This document shows, piece after piece, positions 25,214 through 33,778 of a stretch of DNA of 51,744 bases. The translations under genes and the position numbers were made by a program. The DNA comes from Streptomyces silvae (GTDB taxonomy: Bacteria; Actinomycetota; Actinomycetes; Streptomycetales; Streptomycetaceae): assembly GCF_016745505.1 (NCBI RefSeq), contig NZ_JAERUC010000005.1, positions 1 through 51,744 on the forward strand, given 5' to 3'. The stretch's first letter is position 1, and each line of letters opens with the position of its first letter. The notes under the pieces were generated by a model. It saw only the letters and a list, made by a program, of their open reading frames with translations. It ran no database searches and had not been told where the DNA came from.

Positions 25214-25716
25214 CGGCCTTCTTCCAGGAGCTCGTGGCTACCTGCGTGATCCACCAACGGGCCCAGGCCAGAGCGATGAAGTTGTGCGCGGGCCACATGT
25301 CCGGTGTGGAGGATCTCTACTGCAACGCCCCGTTCCCTGGCGGCCTGCACCGCCGTCAGAAGCGCGTTGCGGCTGGCCGGATTGAGGGCGACGACCCCGG
25401 CCGGACTGATCTCCAGGCACCTGGGAGAGGTGTCCAGAGCCTCGGCTGCTTTACGCCGGATGCTGTCAGCGTGCCTGTCGCCGGTATCCCCTCGGGGGCA
25501 AGTCACATTAGTTGTGCGTGACCGCCGTGCGAGGGGGCGGCGGAAGGCGGAAGACCGGCTCAACGCCTGCAGGCTCAGGCGCAGTGCGGCGGCTGTGCCT
25601 ATCAGAAGTACGACTTGCAGCCGCGGAGTGCGGACCTTCACGCCGATCCACACCAAAGCGCTGGTAGCTGCGAGCCAGGCTGGGGCGGCGGATGACGGTC
25701 TGGGATGCTTGGTCAC
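25210..25716 (-). CDS. Hypothetical membrane protein, possibly with a STAS-like C-terminal domain
   Basis: 168 residues from a GTG start. One or two hydrophobic segments lie near the N-terminus (AWLAATSALVWIGV; LQVVLLIGTAAALRL). The C-terminal half (CLEISPAGVVALNPASRNALLTAVQAARERGVAVEILHTGHVARAQL) has the alternating pattern of a STAS (anti-anti-sigma) domain, but the phosphorylated Ser/Thr motif is not clear, so this is a weak assignment. It is co-transcribed with the PucR gene through a four-base overlap, which suggests a membrane-linked signal to that regulator. Confidence 0.55.
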   Translation of the reverse strand: MTKHPRPSSAAPAWLAATSALVWIGVKVRTPRLQVVLLIGTAAALRLSLQALSRSSAFRRPLARRSRTTNVTCPRGDTGDRHADSIRRKAAEALDTSPRCLEISPAGVVALNPASRNALLTAVQAARERGVAVEILHTGHVARAQLHRSGLGPLVDHAGSHELLEEGR

Positions 25717-26021
25717 GCGCCGCCCCGGAGAAAGAGGTACTCACACGGCACGCTCGGCATCAAGCCCCCTGGAGGCGAACTAAGGCCAGAGGACAACTGT
25801 CCCCTGAACGCCGACCAGGCTTCCCGGCACACCAGCGCGACTCACCACGCGTTCGTCCGATCGTACCCCGCGGGGCCAGGATCCAGCGGATGCGCTGGCT
25901 CCGGCTCCCCGACGTGCCGGGCATCCATGGTGGTCTATGACGCACGACTCTGCAGCCCCGCCTATGTGGTGCTGTGCCGTCCGGGTGCACAGTGCTGATC
26001 AGAATCAGCTGGGAACGTTCT
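25717..26021. other. Intergenic region without a recognised gene
   Basis: 305 bases between two minus-strand genes. A plus-strand frame contains GIKPPGGELRPEDN, faintly like the end of an IS5 transposase, but there is no further support. I see nothing else in it. Confidence 0.4.
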
Positions 26022-26693
26022 TCATGGCAGCGTGAACCGAAAGGACCGCACAACCGCGAGCGTCGTTCCACCGGCGAAGACCAGCGCAAGAATGGCCAGG
26101 CGCACTTCGGCCGCTGTCTGCTCGCCCGGCTGTGCTATTCCACGGGTCGGCGCCCGTCCCGTCGGGTCGTACAGAACCGTAAGCACGTCCCCCGGGTCGG
26201 TGAAGCCAGTGCAACCCCGCCAGATTTTCATGCGCGGGGAGACTCCGGGCCCGTCCGGGTCCACCTCGCACAGGAAGCGACGCTGCTGGTGCCCATTGCT
26301 CTCGACGGAGGTGACGCGCGCAGACTGCACCTGGCCCCGGCCGGCGAGCGCGAGCCCAGCCGCAGCCTGGGGCGCCGTCAAGGCGAGACAGATACCCAGC
26401 ACACTCACAAGTCCTATGAGGACGCGTCCGGCCCGCAGAACCGCCAGATACAGGACCAGTGCGGCAACGAGCAGCAAACCGACCTCGCCGCTGCGGAGGG
26501 CCGAGGGACCGGCCCACATGCCCAGGAATCCCGCACCGGCGATCAAGGTGACGCCGAGGAACCCGACCGCGAGACCATGAGTCAGAATGCCTGCCCCTGG
26601 AACGCCGACGAACTCCGCCGGCCCCCACAGAGTCGACCTGAGATGGGCCGCGATTCCGGGATCTGGATCAGCCCTGCGGTGGCTGTCAGGCAC
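26022..26693 (-). CDS. Hypothetical membrane protein (DUF3592-like pattern)
   Basis: 223 residues with four to five membrane segments: FVGVPGAGILTHGLAVGFLGVTLI, VGLLLVAALVLYLAVL, VLIGLVSVLGICLAL and a terminal LAILALVFAGGTTLAVV. Between the third and the last is an exposed domain (SARVTSVESNGHQQRRFLCEVDPD; VLTVLYDPTGRAPTRGI), in the style of DUF3592 proteins. Function unknown. It stands alone, transcribed towards the STAS-like/PucR pair. Confidence 0.6.
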   Translation of the reverse strand: MPDSHRRADPDPGIAAHLRSTLWGPAEFVGVPGAGILTHGLAVGFLGVTLIAGAGFLGMWAGPSALRSGEVGLLLVAALVLYLAVLRAGRVLIGLVSVLGICLALTAPQAAAGLALAGRGQVQSARVTSVESNGHQQRRFLCEVDPDGPGVSPRMKIWRGCTGFTDPGDVLTVLYDPTGRAPTRGIAQPGEQTAAEVRLAILALVFAGGTTLAVVRSFRFTLP

Positions 26694-26869
26694 GTTCAGG
26701 TAGCTCCCCTCCTTTCGGCCAGTGGTCCGGCTCAGCTCCGGTGTCGCAGGCTGGGCCCATACATTTTGGTTCCCCGGCGCTGTTCATGGCACCGTCGGAA
26801 TGCCGACACGTAGCGCCTTCTTTCCTGCCGGAATCACGCAGTCACGCGGCCGCCATCACATACGACGGT

Positions 26870-27403
26870 TCAGACGTGGTGCCCCGACGACGGGTCTGCC
26901 CAGCCCAGTGGGTGCAGAGCGCTGTCGTCGTGCGTGGGCATGGCCGGCTCCCCGCCCGCCTCGTTGAAGGCGGTCAAAGCGCTGACAAGAGCGAGGCGCT
27001 GGACAGGGTCGAGTCGTTCGACGATGGCGGCGATCTCCTGTTGTCGCCGTGCCGTCACGTCCTCGACCGTGCGGCGGCCCTCTTCGGTGAGCTGGAGCAG
27101 GGTCTCGCGGCGGTTGTCCTGATTGATTCGCCGGTCGGCAAGCCGTGCCGCGATCAGCCGGTCCACCATCCGCATCGCGGTCGAGGGGGCCACACCCAGC
27201 AGATGCGCGAGGGTGACAAGCTTGGTCGAACCACGTGTGGACAGGACGACGAGCATGCGAAATTGCGGCAAGGTCACACGGTCTTCGACCTCGGCGAGCG
27301 AACGTGCCGACACCGCGACGAGAAGCCGTGACGCCGTCAACACCGCACGGGTAACTGCGTCCACATCAAACGTGCCCTCGGCCGGGGCACTTCGCTCAAC
27401 CAT
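26870..27403 (-). CDS. MarR family transcriptional regulator
   Basis: 177 residues. The central winged helix-turn-helix is clear: LPQFRMLVVLSTRGSTKLVTLAHLLGVAPSTAMRMVDRLIAARLADRRINQDNRRETLLQLTEEG, with the DxR wing altered to DNRRE. Long helices on both sides form the dimer interface. An AAAGGG site lies just before the ATG. The start lies within the last codons of the PP2C gene, an eight-base overlap, so both are expressed together. Ligand and target are unknown. Confidence 0.85.
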   Translation of the reverse strand: MVERSAPAEGTFDVDAVTRAVLTASRLLVAVSARSLAEVEDRVTLPQFRMLVVLSTRGSTKLVTLAHLLGVAPSTAMRMVDRLIAARLADRRINQDNRRETLLQLTEEGRRTVEDVTARRQQEIAAIVERLDPVQRLALVSALTAFNEAGGEPAMPTHDDSALHPLGWADPSSGHHV

Positions 27404-28514
27404 GGTCCCTTTCTATCGCGTCCGCAGACACCCCTACACCAGCCGGCATCTCATCCCGGTGATATCGGAGGAGCAGCATTGCCGCGTCGTCGTGCAGCGG
27501 GCCGGCCGCGTGCCGGACGACGTCCCCGCGGAGTTCTTCCAGAGCGACTTGCGCGTCGTCGTCCCTGAGCAGGCTGGCCCGATCCTTCAGGGGATAGAAC
27601 CGTCCTTCACCGTCGCGCGCTTCGGTCACCCCGTCGGTATAGAGCAAGAGTTGTTCTCCTGGGCTGAATCCGACGTGGTGGGACTGCGGCGGCTGGCCGT
27701 CGTGGATGCCCAGGCCGAGCGGCAGGGCGTACGACGGAGGCTCCGGGAATTCGATGGTGCCGTCCCGACTGATCAGCATGGGTGCGGGATGCCCACAGTT
27801 GACCATGACGACGGTTTCCTCTTCCGGCCGCACCTCTGCCAGAAGAGCAGTCACGAACTTCTCGCCCTGCAACTCGCGGGCCACACTCCGTTCCAGACGA
27901 GCCACAAGCTTGACAAGGTCCGGTTCCTCGTGTGCCGCCTCGCGAAAAGCGCCCAGGACGACGGCCGCTGTCTCCACCGCGGCGAGCCCCTTGCCCTGCA
28001 CGTCACCGATCAGCACACGCACGCCTTGAGGTGCGACGACGACCTCGTACAGGTCCCCGCCGATGCGCGCCTCGGCCACGGCTGATGTGTAGGAGACCGC
28101 CACCCTTAGGGGCCCCGCACGGCGGGGCACCGGTCTGAGCAGGACGCGTTGCGCGGCCTCGGCGATCGAACGGACACTGGCGAGCTCCGCCTCGCGTCGT
28201 TGCCGCGTGACCGCGGCCACGACTCCCGCTGCGGTCACTCCCCCGACGGATGCCATGGCTGTGTAGCCGCGGCGGCCGTCGAAGAGGCCGTCGTACAGGC
28301 CGAGACCGAAGCACAGCAACAACGCCACCGCGCCGATGAAGGCGGTGCGCCTCCACGTGCCGATCAAGCCGGCGAAGGCGGGTCCGAGCGACACCAGAGG
28401 AAGAAACCCCACCCCAGGTCCTGCGGTGAGATCGACTACGGCCACGACCGCCATCACCACGGCCGGCAGCCATGAGAGGACGGCCGATCCATCCCATCGT
28501 GGGGTCGTGGTCAT
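27396..28514 (-). CDS. Membrane-anchored PP2C-type (SpoIIE/RsbU) phosphatase
   Basis: 372 residues from ATG 28514 with a GGGAG site; an upstream start at 28574 is possible. Three to four helices at the N-terminus (LSWLPAVVMAVVAVVDL; FIGAVALLLCFGLGLYDG; VGGVTAAGVVAAV) are followed by a PPM/SpoIIE catalytic domain: ARIGGDLYEVV, VRVLIGDVQGKGLAA, ATVETAAVVLGAF-like helix, VMVNCGHPAPML, GEQLLLYTDGVTEARD and DDAAMLLLR. The metal-binding Asp residues (GGDLY, GDVQGKG, DGVTEARD, DDAAML) are present. Streptomyces has many such phosphatases, which dephosphorylate STAS anti-sigma antagonists. The pairing with the MarR gene is notable. Confidence 0.85.
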   Translation of the reverse strand: MTTTPRWDGSAVLSWLPAVVMAVVAVVDLTAGPGVGFLPLVSLGPAFAGLIGTWRRTAFIGAVALLLCFGLGLYDGLFDGRRGYTAMASVGGVTAAGVVAAVTRQRREAELASVRSIAEAAQRVLLRPVPRRAGPLRVAVSYTSAVAEARIGGDLYEVVVAPQGVRVLIGDVQGKGLAAVETAAVVLGAFREAAHEEPDLVKLVARLERSVARELQGEKFVTALLAEVRPEEETVVMVNCGHPAPMLISRDGTIEFPEPPSYALPLGLGIHDGQPPQSHHVGFSPGEQLLLYTDGVTEARDGEGRFYPLKDRASLLRDDDAQVALEELRGDVVRHAAGPLHDDAAMLLLRYHRDEMPAGVGVSADAIERDHG

Positions 28515-28733
28515 GGTGCTCCCGGCCGGTATACGAACAACTACGAACCGCGATCGCGTCGCGCGACTCTTCATTTAGCCTATGCAACGATTTACGGGCG
28601 TTGAGGCCGGCATACCGCTCGTTACTCAATCGAGGCCGACAGCAGCCTCAGCCACCGACAGCACACAGATCATGCCCGCGCCAGCAAAGAGCCACGCTCA
28701 CGTCCATGGGGCTCGGCGCCTGGACTGGGATCA

Positions 28734-29165
28734 CTACACGCCAAAGCCCTCTCCAGCCTTCTCGGTCTCGTGCAGCACGACATCACCCGGAGAGCCGTCC
28801 ACGGTATCCGGCGCAGACGCTCCCCGGGGCACCGCCAACACGACTGCTGTCATGACAATGCCGACGAGGAGCACCTGAGCGAGGTATCGCCACCGCTCCC
28901 TTTCGCTCATGTCCCGCCGCGCCTGCTGCCCATGGGGAACGTCGTAGCCCTCACCAACCCACTGCACGGACCCGTCCGCCGGAGCGGGGCCGTGGTCGTC
29001 TCCGCCGCCGTCCGGGAGCCGTGCGGATCGCTCAAGAGCAGAGGGCTCCCGGGGGGCCGACAGGCGTATCGCCTCCTCGTTGTCCTCGGCGAACCTTCTC
29101 CACACCGCGCTCGGCACGGACGAGGCTGCGTCGTCACTCGAATCGTTCACACTCACTCCCCCCAC
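28734..29165 (-). CDS. Hypothetical single-helix membrane protein
   Basis: 143 residues. The N-terminal 90 residues are hydrophilic and acidic (SVWRRFAEDNEEAIRLSAP region), then comes one membrane helix (YLAQVLLVGIVMTAVVLAVP) and a short acidic tail. This topology is like small membrane-anchored modulators, but there is no family match I recognise. It starts 27 bases after the oxidoreductase gene stop and is probably in its operon. Confidence 0.55.
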   Translation of the reverse strand: MGGVSVNDSSDDAASSVPSAVWRRFAEDNEEAIRLSAPREPSALERSARLPDGGGDDHGPAPADGSVQWVGEGYDVPHGQQARRDMSERERWRYLAQVLLVGIVMTAVVLAVPRGASAPDTVDGSPGDVVLHETEKAGEGFGV

Positions 29166-29192
29166 TGTGATCCAGTCACTGAAATCCTGGCT

Positions 29193-29708
29193 TCAGGGCA
29201 GGCGCTGCCCAGGTCCCGCGTCAAGCCGCACGAAGGGAATTTCGCGCCCCGCCCGCCGATAGGAGCCCGGGCTTCCGTCGATCCCGAACCCCATGAACGA
29301 GCACAGGCGACGGGCGGTGCGCGGCCGGGCAGCCGCGTATCGGACCATGGCTTCGCCCCCTTCTTCCGCCGTGAGAAAGTGGGCCGTGACTGCGAAGTGC
29401 CGGCTGCCCGACTGAACAACAGTTGTAGGCATCATGCGCAGGTTTAGATACCAATCGGCCTTCGGCCCGAACCCGGACGCCAGGGTCCAACTGCCGCCCT
29501 CGCGGTCGTACGCAACGACCTCCAGGGCAACGGTCCGATCGAGACCGGTAGTGCGTCCCTCGTGGTGCAGCAGCAGGACGCGTCGCCCGAACACCCGCCC
29601 CAGTCCCACCCTGAAGAGGGCGAGGGGCAAGCGCGCCAAGTGGCGACGCCACCCTCGTGGACGCCTTGGCCACCGTGGCACCGTCAACGGTCTCTCCGGC
29701 GTCACCAC
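29193..29708 (-). CDS. Deazaflavin (F420)-dependent nitroreductase family protein
   Basis: 171 residues. The DDN/PNPOx-like split barrel is visible: LLHHEGRTTGLDRTVALEVVAYDREGGSWTLASGFGPKADWYLNLRMMPTTVVQSGSRHFAVTAHFLTAEEG. The GxKADWYxNLR segment contacts the deazaflavin cofactor F420 in this family. These enzymes reduce quinones or nitro compounds using F420H2, and in mycobacteria Ddn-type members protect menaquinone. An operator-like site lies about 65-100 bases upstream. Confidence 0.82.
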   Translation of the reverse strand: MVTPERPLTVPRWPRRPRGWRRHLARLPLALFRVGLGRVFGRRVLLLHHEGRTTGLDRTVALEVVAYDREGGSWTLASGFGPKADWYLNLRMMPTTVVQSGSRHFAVTAHFLTAEEGGEAMVRYAAARPRTARRLCSFMGFGIDGSPGSYRRAGREIPFVRLDAGPGQRLP

Positions 29709-29769
29709 TCCACCTCTCGTCGATCACGTGGGCTGGGCAGGGAGCTCGGCCGGTCCGCGGACGCCGCCC

Positions 29770-29811
29770 ATCCATTAGGTTGCACAATCTTTGCACAATC
29801 TAAAGGATGGC
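29770..29811 (-). promoter_or_regulatory. Operator-like site: tandem 11-mers inside an inverted repeat
   Basis: TTGCACAATCT occurs twice head to tail (29780-29790 and 29791-29801). They are framed by CCATCCATTAG (29769-29779) and CTAAAGGATGG (29800-29810), which are reverse complements with one mismatch. On the minus strand each unit contains TTGTGCAA, itself a short palindrome. It lies upstream of the F420-dependent oxidoreductase gene and has the form of a MarR- or TetR-type binding site. Confidence 0.5.
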
Positions 29812-30567
29812 CACGAATCGCGCAGGAGATTGCGGTCGCGGATCACCCTGCGCCTCAGAGCCTGACCGCCGACAGAACGCGCCGCATCGGTTCACCTCGA
29901 CCAACGGATCTCATCGCGCTCGGGCTGTCACCGTGGCGGACACGCCCTCACGCCCGGCCCCTACGCTTCGGTTGGACCACGACAACGATCATCCGCCGTC
30001 TCTGAGCCGCGACCCACGTACAGACGCCACGGTCAGTTCTTTCGTCGCGCGGGTGAAGCCCGTTTCCGGGGCCTTGTGGACCGTCCGACCAGGACGCGAC
30101 TGTGAAGAAGACCAATCGCTCCCGGCCAGGACTTCGGAAAAGCCGCCGCCCTTGTAGCAGGGGAAGGAGCACGGCTACATGAAATCGTGCGCAGTGGTGT
30201 CCACTCACCGAGGTCTGGACGCCGCCGCTTGACCAGTCGGCGCTGCCCCGGAGGTCGGCAACACGCCCGAGGCAGGGCGGTGAGTTGCGTCGCTGTCCTA
30301 CTTCGGCAGCCCTTTGATGACGAGCTTGCTGCCACCCAGGCGCACCCCCTGTACGTCTCGCGGCGGTACCGGCTTCAGCTTCTCCGTGCATGCCGGTTCG
30401 ATCTCCATGCCGGCACCGAGATCAGAACCGCCTCGCGTCCTCAACGACGTCGGTGACGGCAGCGGCTTCGCCACTGACCGGGCATCTCGCCGGTTCGAAT
30501 GTGGTGAGCGGGGCCGAGTCGTCGCTGGTAGGTCGCTGCGGACTCCAGAGCCACTGCCAAGGCAGCC
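29812..30567. other. Region without a recognised gene
   Basis: About 756 bases. Several short frames exist on both strands (for example plus strand 29807-30157), but their products are rich in Arg/Pro/Ser and match nothing I know, and no ribosome site stands out. Probably degraded DNA within the element. Confidence 0.4.
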
Positions 30568-31164
30568 TCACTGCCCGCCGAGTCTCAGAACAACAGCTAC
30601 GTACAAGCTCACGGACACCACCAGAAGCAGAAAGGCAAGGATTGTGTGGCCGACGAGCCCTCGCCCGGAGGCACTGGCCAGATACTCCCGGGCCGCGCTG
30701 CTCACCCGGGGCCCCGGGGCCCCCCGCGCGGCGCCTGCGTCCGCCTTCTCGATCGCTCGGCGCAGCTTCTTGCGGCTTCTCTCAGTCGTGATTCCCAGGC
30801 GCACCCCATGGGAGTCGCGCACGACAAGGGTGCGGTAGGTGCTGCCGTACGAAAAGGTGGTCAGGAGCCAGACCGTGGCGATCTCGTTCAGGTCGACAGA
30901 CCGTTCGCCAGTCAGGGTGCGCGCGATCAGACGCGACGACGAGTGCCGAAACGGCGCCCGCTCCTCGCAGAGCGCGGGGAGCAGCAGTGAGCCGGCGATC
31001 ACAGCCATCAGGCCGAGAACGATCGGCGAACCTTCGGGGAGGGCCCCCGCCCGAGCCAGGCCGTAGCTGCCGAACGGCAGCAGAAGGACCGCCACCGCCA
31101 GGCTCCATCCGATACGCGCACGAGCCACACTCCGGGCCGCGTCTGCTTCCACTGAACACCTCAT
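30568..31164 (-). CDS. Hypothetical membrane protein, PH-domain-like core
   Basis: 198 residues from ATG 31164 (a GTG at 31152 with AGG upstream is an alternative). Two helices come first (SLAVAVLLLPFGSYGLA; IVLGLMAVIAGSLLLPAL), then a soluble beta-rich part (RHSSSRLIARTLTGERSVDLNEIATVWLLTTFSYGSTYRTLVVRDSHGVRLGI) that looks like a bacterial PH domain, then a basic helix and a last membrane helix (TILAFLLLVVSVSLYVAVVL). Function unknown. Confidence 0.6.
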   Translation of the reverse strand: MRCSVEADAARSVARARIGWSLAVAVLLLPFGSYGLARAGALPEGSPIVLGLMAVIAGSLLLPALCEERAPFRHSSSRLIARTLTGERSVDLNEIATVWLLTTFSYGSTYRTLVVRDSHGVRLGITTERSRKKLRRAIEKADAGAARGAPGPRVSSAAREYLASASGRGLVGHTILAFLLLVVSVSLYVAVVLRLGGQ

Positions 31165-31322
31165 TCTGTGGCAGGGGCCATCATGCATGCGCGGTGGATC
31201 TCGCCGCATTGCCGGTACTCGGCAGCGTTCGATGCGAGGCAGCGCCTTATGCCAGCAGACACCGGGTGTGCCCGATCTCCGTGGCGTCGTCTCGCGCATC
31301 GACTGCGAGCAGCGAAACCAAG

Positions 31323-31841
31323 ATGCGAAGCAGCCCTGAGCACTACAACGAGGGGATGACCGTCTTCCTCTGTTCTAGGTGCGGCACCGCGATCACGCCG
31401 GAGCTGGCCGAGCTCGCCGCCGTCCCTGACGTCTCAGACGACGAGCGCGACCGGGGCAAGGAGGCACGCCAGGCGCCTTACACCGTTCCGCGGGGCCACT
31501 ACGCGATCGATCCCGAGCCCTGGGGACCTCCCTACGTCGCGCAGGACAATCAGGAGGATCCGAAGCCAGCTCAGTCGCGCGGACCTGTGGTCTGCCGCGA
31601 AGAAGGCTTCGTCATCTCGGCCGGCAGCCGACACACAGTGCTGGTGCATCCTGATGACGCCGCCAGCCTTCAGCCACTGCCCAGCTGGGAGAACAGCAGT
31701 GGGTGCTGCGGACCGACAGGCGACAAGGGACTCAACCGAGCCGGCCGCTGCGGCGCTCCGGTCGCGACCCTCACGGCCGACTGTTTCGGGCCCTTCGAAC
31801 TGCACCTCGACCCCGTCCGGACCTACGCGTTCTCCCAGTAG
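31323..31841 (+). CDS. Conserved hypothetical Cys-rich protein
   Basis: 172 residues from ATG 31323; ATG 31356 has GAGGGG touching it and is the alternative. The N-terminus carries a zinc-ribbon-like FLCSRCGTAIT, and a second cluster lies near the end (SGCCGPTG, AGRCGAPV, TADCFG). The middle reads TVPRGHYAIDPEPWGPPYVAQDNQEDPKPAQSRGPVV. I recall near-identical proteins from Streptomyces genomes without an assigned function. Metal binding is an inference from the paired cysteines. Confidence 0.65.
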   Translation: MRSSPEHYNEGMTVFLCSRCGTAITPELAELAAVPDVSDDERDRGKEARQAPYTVPRGHYAIDPEPWGPPYVAQDNQEDPKPAQSRGPVVCREEGFVISAGSRHTVLVHPDDAASLQPLPSWENSSGCCGPTGDKGLNRAGRCGAPVATLTADCFGPFELHLDPVRTYAFSQ

Positions 31842-32266
31842 AACCCCGAAGCGCGCGCGGACGACGTGCACGACGCTCCCGACGGAACCCGTCCGCCCAA
31901 CTTCCAGCTCCATACACCTCCCGTTCTCACTACCCAGCAGATTCGTCCGCGCCCCTGTGGAGATGGAGCGCGCACACACCCCATCCGGCTGGCATCGATG
32001 CACGCACAGCCACGCCTCAGCATTCCGCGCATTCCGCGCGAACAGGCGGAACCGTAGAGACCACCACGGACAACCGGACTCGACATTGCAAGCGCGAGTC
32101 AAAGGCTTTGCTAGTCCACCCACTTCGACGCCCGGCGTCGCGGCTTGCGGTTGAGCCGGCATCCGTCGCTCCTTCGAGCGAACGCAGCCCGAACACAGCC
32201 CACCTCTTTCCGCTACCGCTGACAGCATCCGCCCGTCAATGAAAGCCAGGATCAGAGGTGGTCCCC
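31842..32266. other. Intergenic region without a recognised gene
   Basis: 425 bases. Frames on both strands are short or antisense to nothing recognisable. I see no tRNA, hairpin or insertion-sequence end. Confidence 0.4.
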
Positions 32267-33388
32267 TTGAAACGGCCGGTCAATGAGCGGCAGCTCTCGG
32301 TGCTGCAGCGGGTGGGAGCGGGATGTCCCTGAGGACGTGTGGGAGACGAACTCCTGCAAGACCACCTGCCAGGCATTACAGAACCGGGGCCTGGTCACGG
32401 TCTCCCGGAAAGGCGGGCAGTGGAACGTCGTCCTGACGAGTGCAGGCCAGCACTACCTCTCCCACGGCACCTACCCTCCCCCAGGGTCGCTCCCGCGCAT
32501 GGCCAAAGCCACCGCCCCAAAACGCTCGTCACCCCGGACACAGCACGCTCCGGCCGTCGAGCGAAGCCAAGTCCTTCCCAGCCGAATCGCGTGACATTCA
32601 CGGAACAGCTGCTGCAGGAGCTCGCGGACGCCGGTGGCCGGATCGTCAAGACCACCACCGGCCGGGACTCTATGAACCGGCCGTCCCGAATCGCGGCCGC
32701 TCGCAGATCGATAAAGCTCCCCAAGACAAAGGAGCTGCACGGAGGCTGGTGCCGTGACGGATACGAAATCATGCTCGTCGACACCCACGCCTGGCGCTTT
32801 GCCGTCCTCGCCCCTGTCCCTGGCCCCTCCCGGCTCACTCGGCCGCACAGCGTGGAAGCACTCCTGGACCAGAATCCCCCGCTTCGACCACACCCCGTCC
32901 GAACGCCTCCGCTTGGTCCTGAGCGGCGGCCGGCCGCACCGGGCGAGCGAATGGGCCGACACCCCCGGCCGCCCCTCGAAGAGCAGCTTGCCGAAATCAC
33001 CCAAGAAGTCACACTCCGCGGCGAAGCCGCCGAACGCCAGGAGGAACTCGAGGCAGCACGCCAGAAGCGCCTCCGCTGGCAAGCCGCCATGGAGAAGGCC
33101 CGCGTCCAGTACGCCGAGACGTACCGCGTCAGGCACTTCGAGGCGCAGGAAGCGGCATGGCGCCACGCGACCCGACTGACCGAGTACGTGACCGCCGCCC
33201 GCACGCGAATCGAGACCATGCCCCCAGGCCGAACCAGAACCGAAGCCGAGGCATGGATCAACTGGGCAGAAGCCACCGCAGAGCGCCTCGACCCCCTGAA
33301 CACGCCACTCCGGATGCCGATCATCCCCGAACCACAAGCCAACGACCTGAAGCCGTTCCTCGGGCACTGGAACCCCTACGGCCCCTGA
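32267..33388 (+). pseudogene. Frameshifted remnant of a Streptomyces element-associated coiled-coil protein
   Basis: The homologous parts lie in order but in different frames: a TTG start with AGAGGTGG, NERQLSVLQRVGAGCP, then EDVWETNSCKTTCQALQNRGLVTVSRKGGQWNVVLTSAGQHYL, TFTEQLLQELADAGGRIV, IPRFDHTPSERLRLVLSGGRPHR and the coiled-coil tail QEELEAARQKRLRWQAAMEKARVQYAETY, ending LRMPIIPEPQANDLKPFLGHWNPYGP. I know this architecture as a larger protein of unknown function common on Streptomyces plasmids and integrative elements. At least three frame changes and a shortened middle show that it is dead. Confidence 0.65.
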
Positions 33389-33586
33389 CACGAAACCCTC
33401 CTGGCGCCAGTCCCGCCCATGCCGCCCAGCGGCCCAGTCGTCTCACGCTTACGACGTCGCCTGCAGCCGCGGTCGCAAATCCACCGCTCCCGCGAGCATC
33501 ACACGGTCACGAACCGCGTGAAAAGCCGAACGCGTCAGGCGTCAAGCACAGTCGGACTCACGGCGAAGCCCAACCAGAGCACTCCA

Positions 33587-33622
33587 GTGGGGCCTCGCCT
33601 CATGGCTTCAGAGAGGCCCCAC
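33587..33622. terminator. Stem-loop near the right end of the element
   Basis: GTGGGGCCTC (33587-33596) pairs exactly with GAGGCCCCAC (33613-33622) around a 16-base loop. No T-run follows on either strand, as is common for actinomycete terminators. It lies in the 395-base gene-free stretch (33389-33783) between the element's last pseudogene and attR, so it could equally be an integrase or Xis arm site. Nearby, GGACCAC occurs at about 33711 and 33748. Confidence 0.45.
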
Positions 33623-33778
33623 CTGGCCCATCAGCAAGCCCCTCGCCCTATCACCGATGCCGTCACACACGTCCTGTCACGCGCCTGTCACCAACACCAT
33701 CGACGCAGCTGGACCACCAAACCCAAACCCGCGTGAAGCATCGAATTGGACCACGTGGACGTCAGAAGACGGTTTTGC

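Noticed and set aside
25705..25998. Transposase fragment suggested by GIKPPGGELRPEDN
   Set aside because: Too short and not extended by any other IS5 motif in any frame.
29807..30157. 116-codon plus-strand frame
   Set aside because: No ribosome site and unstructured Arg/Pro/Ser-rich product; I treat the region as gene-free.
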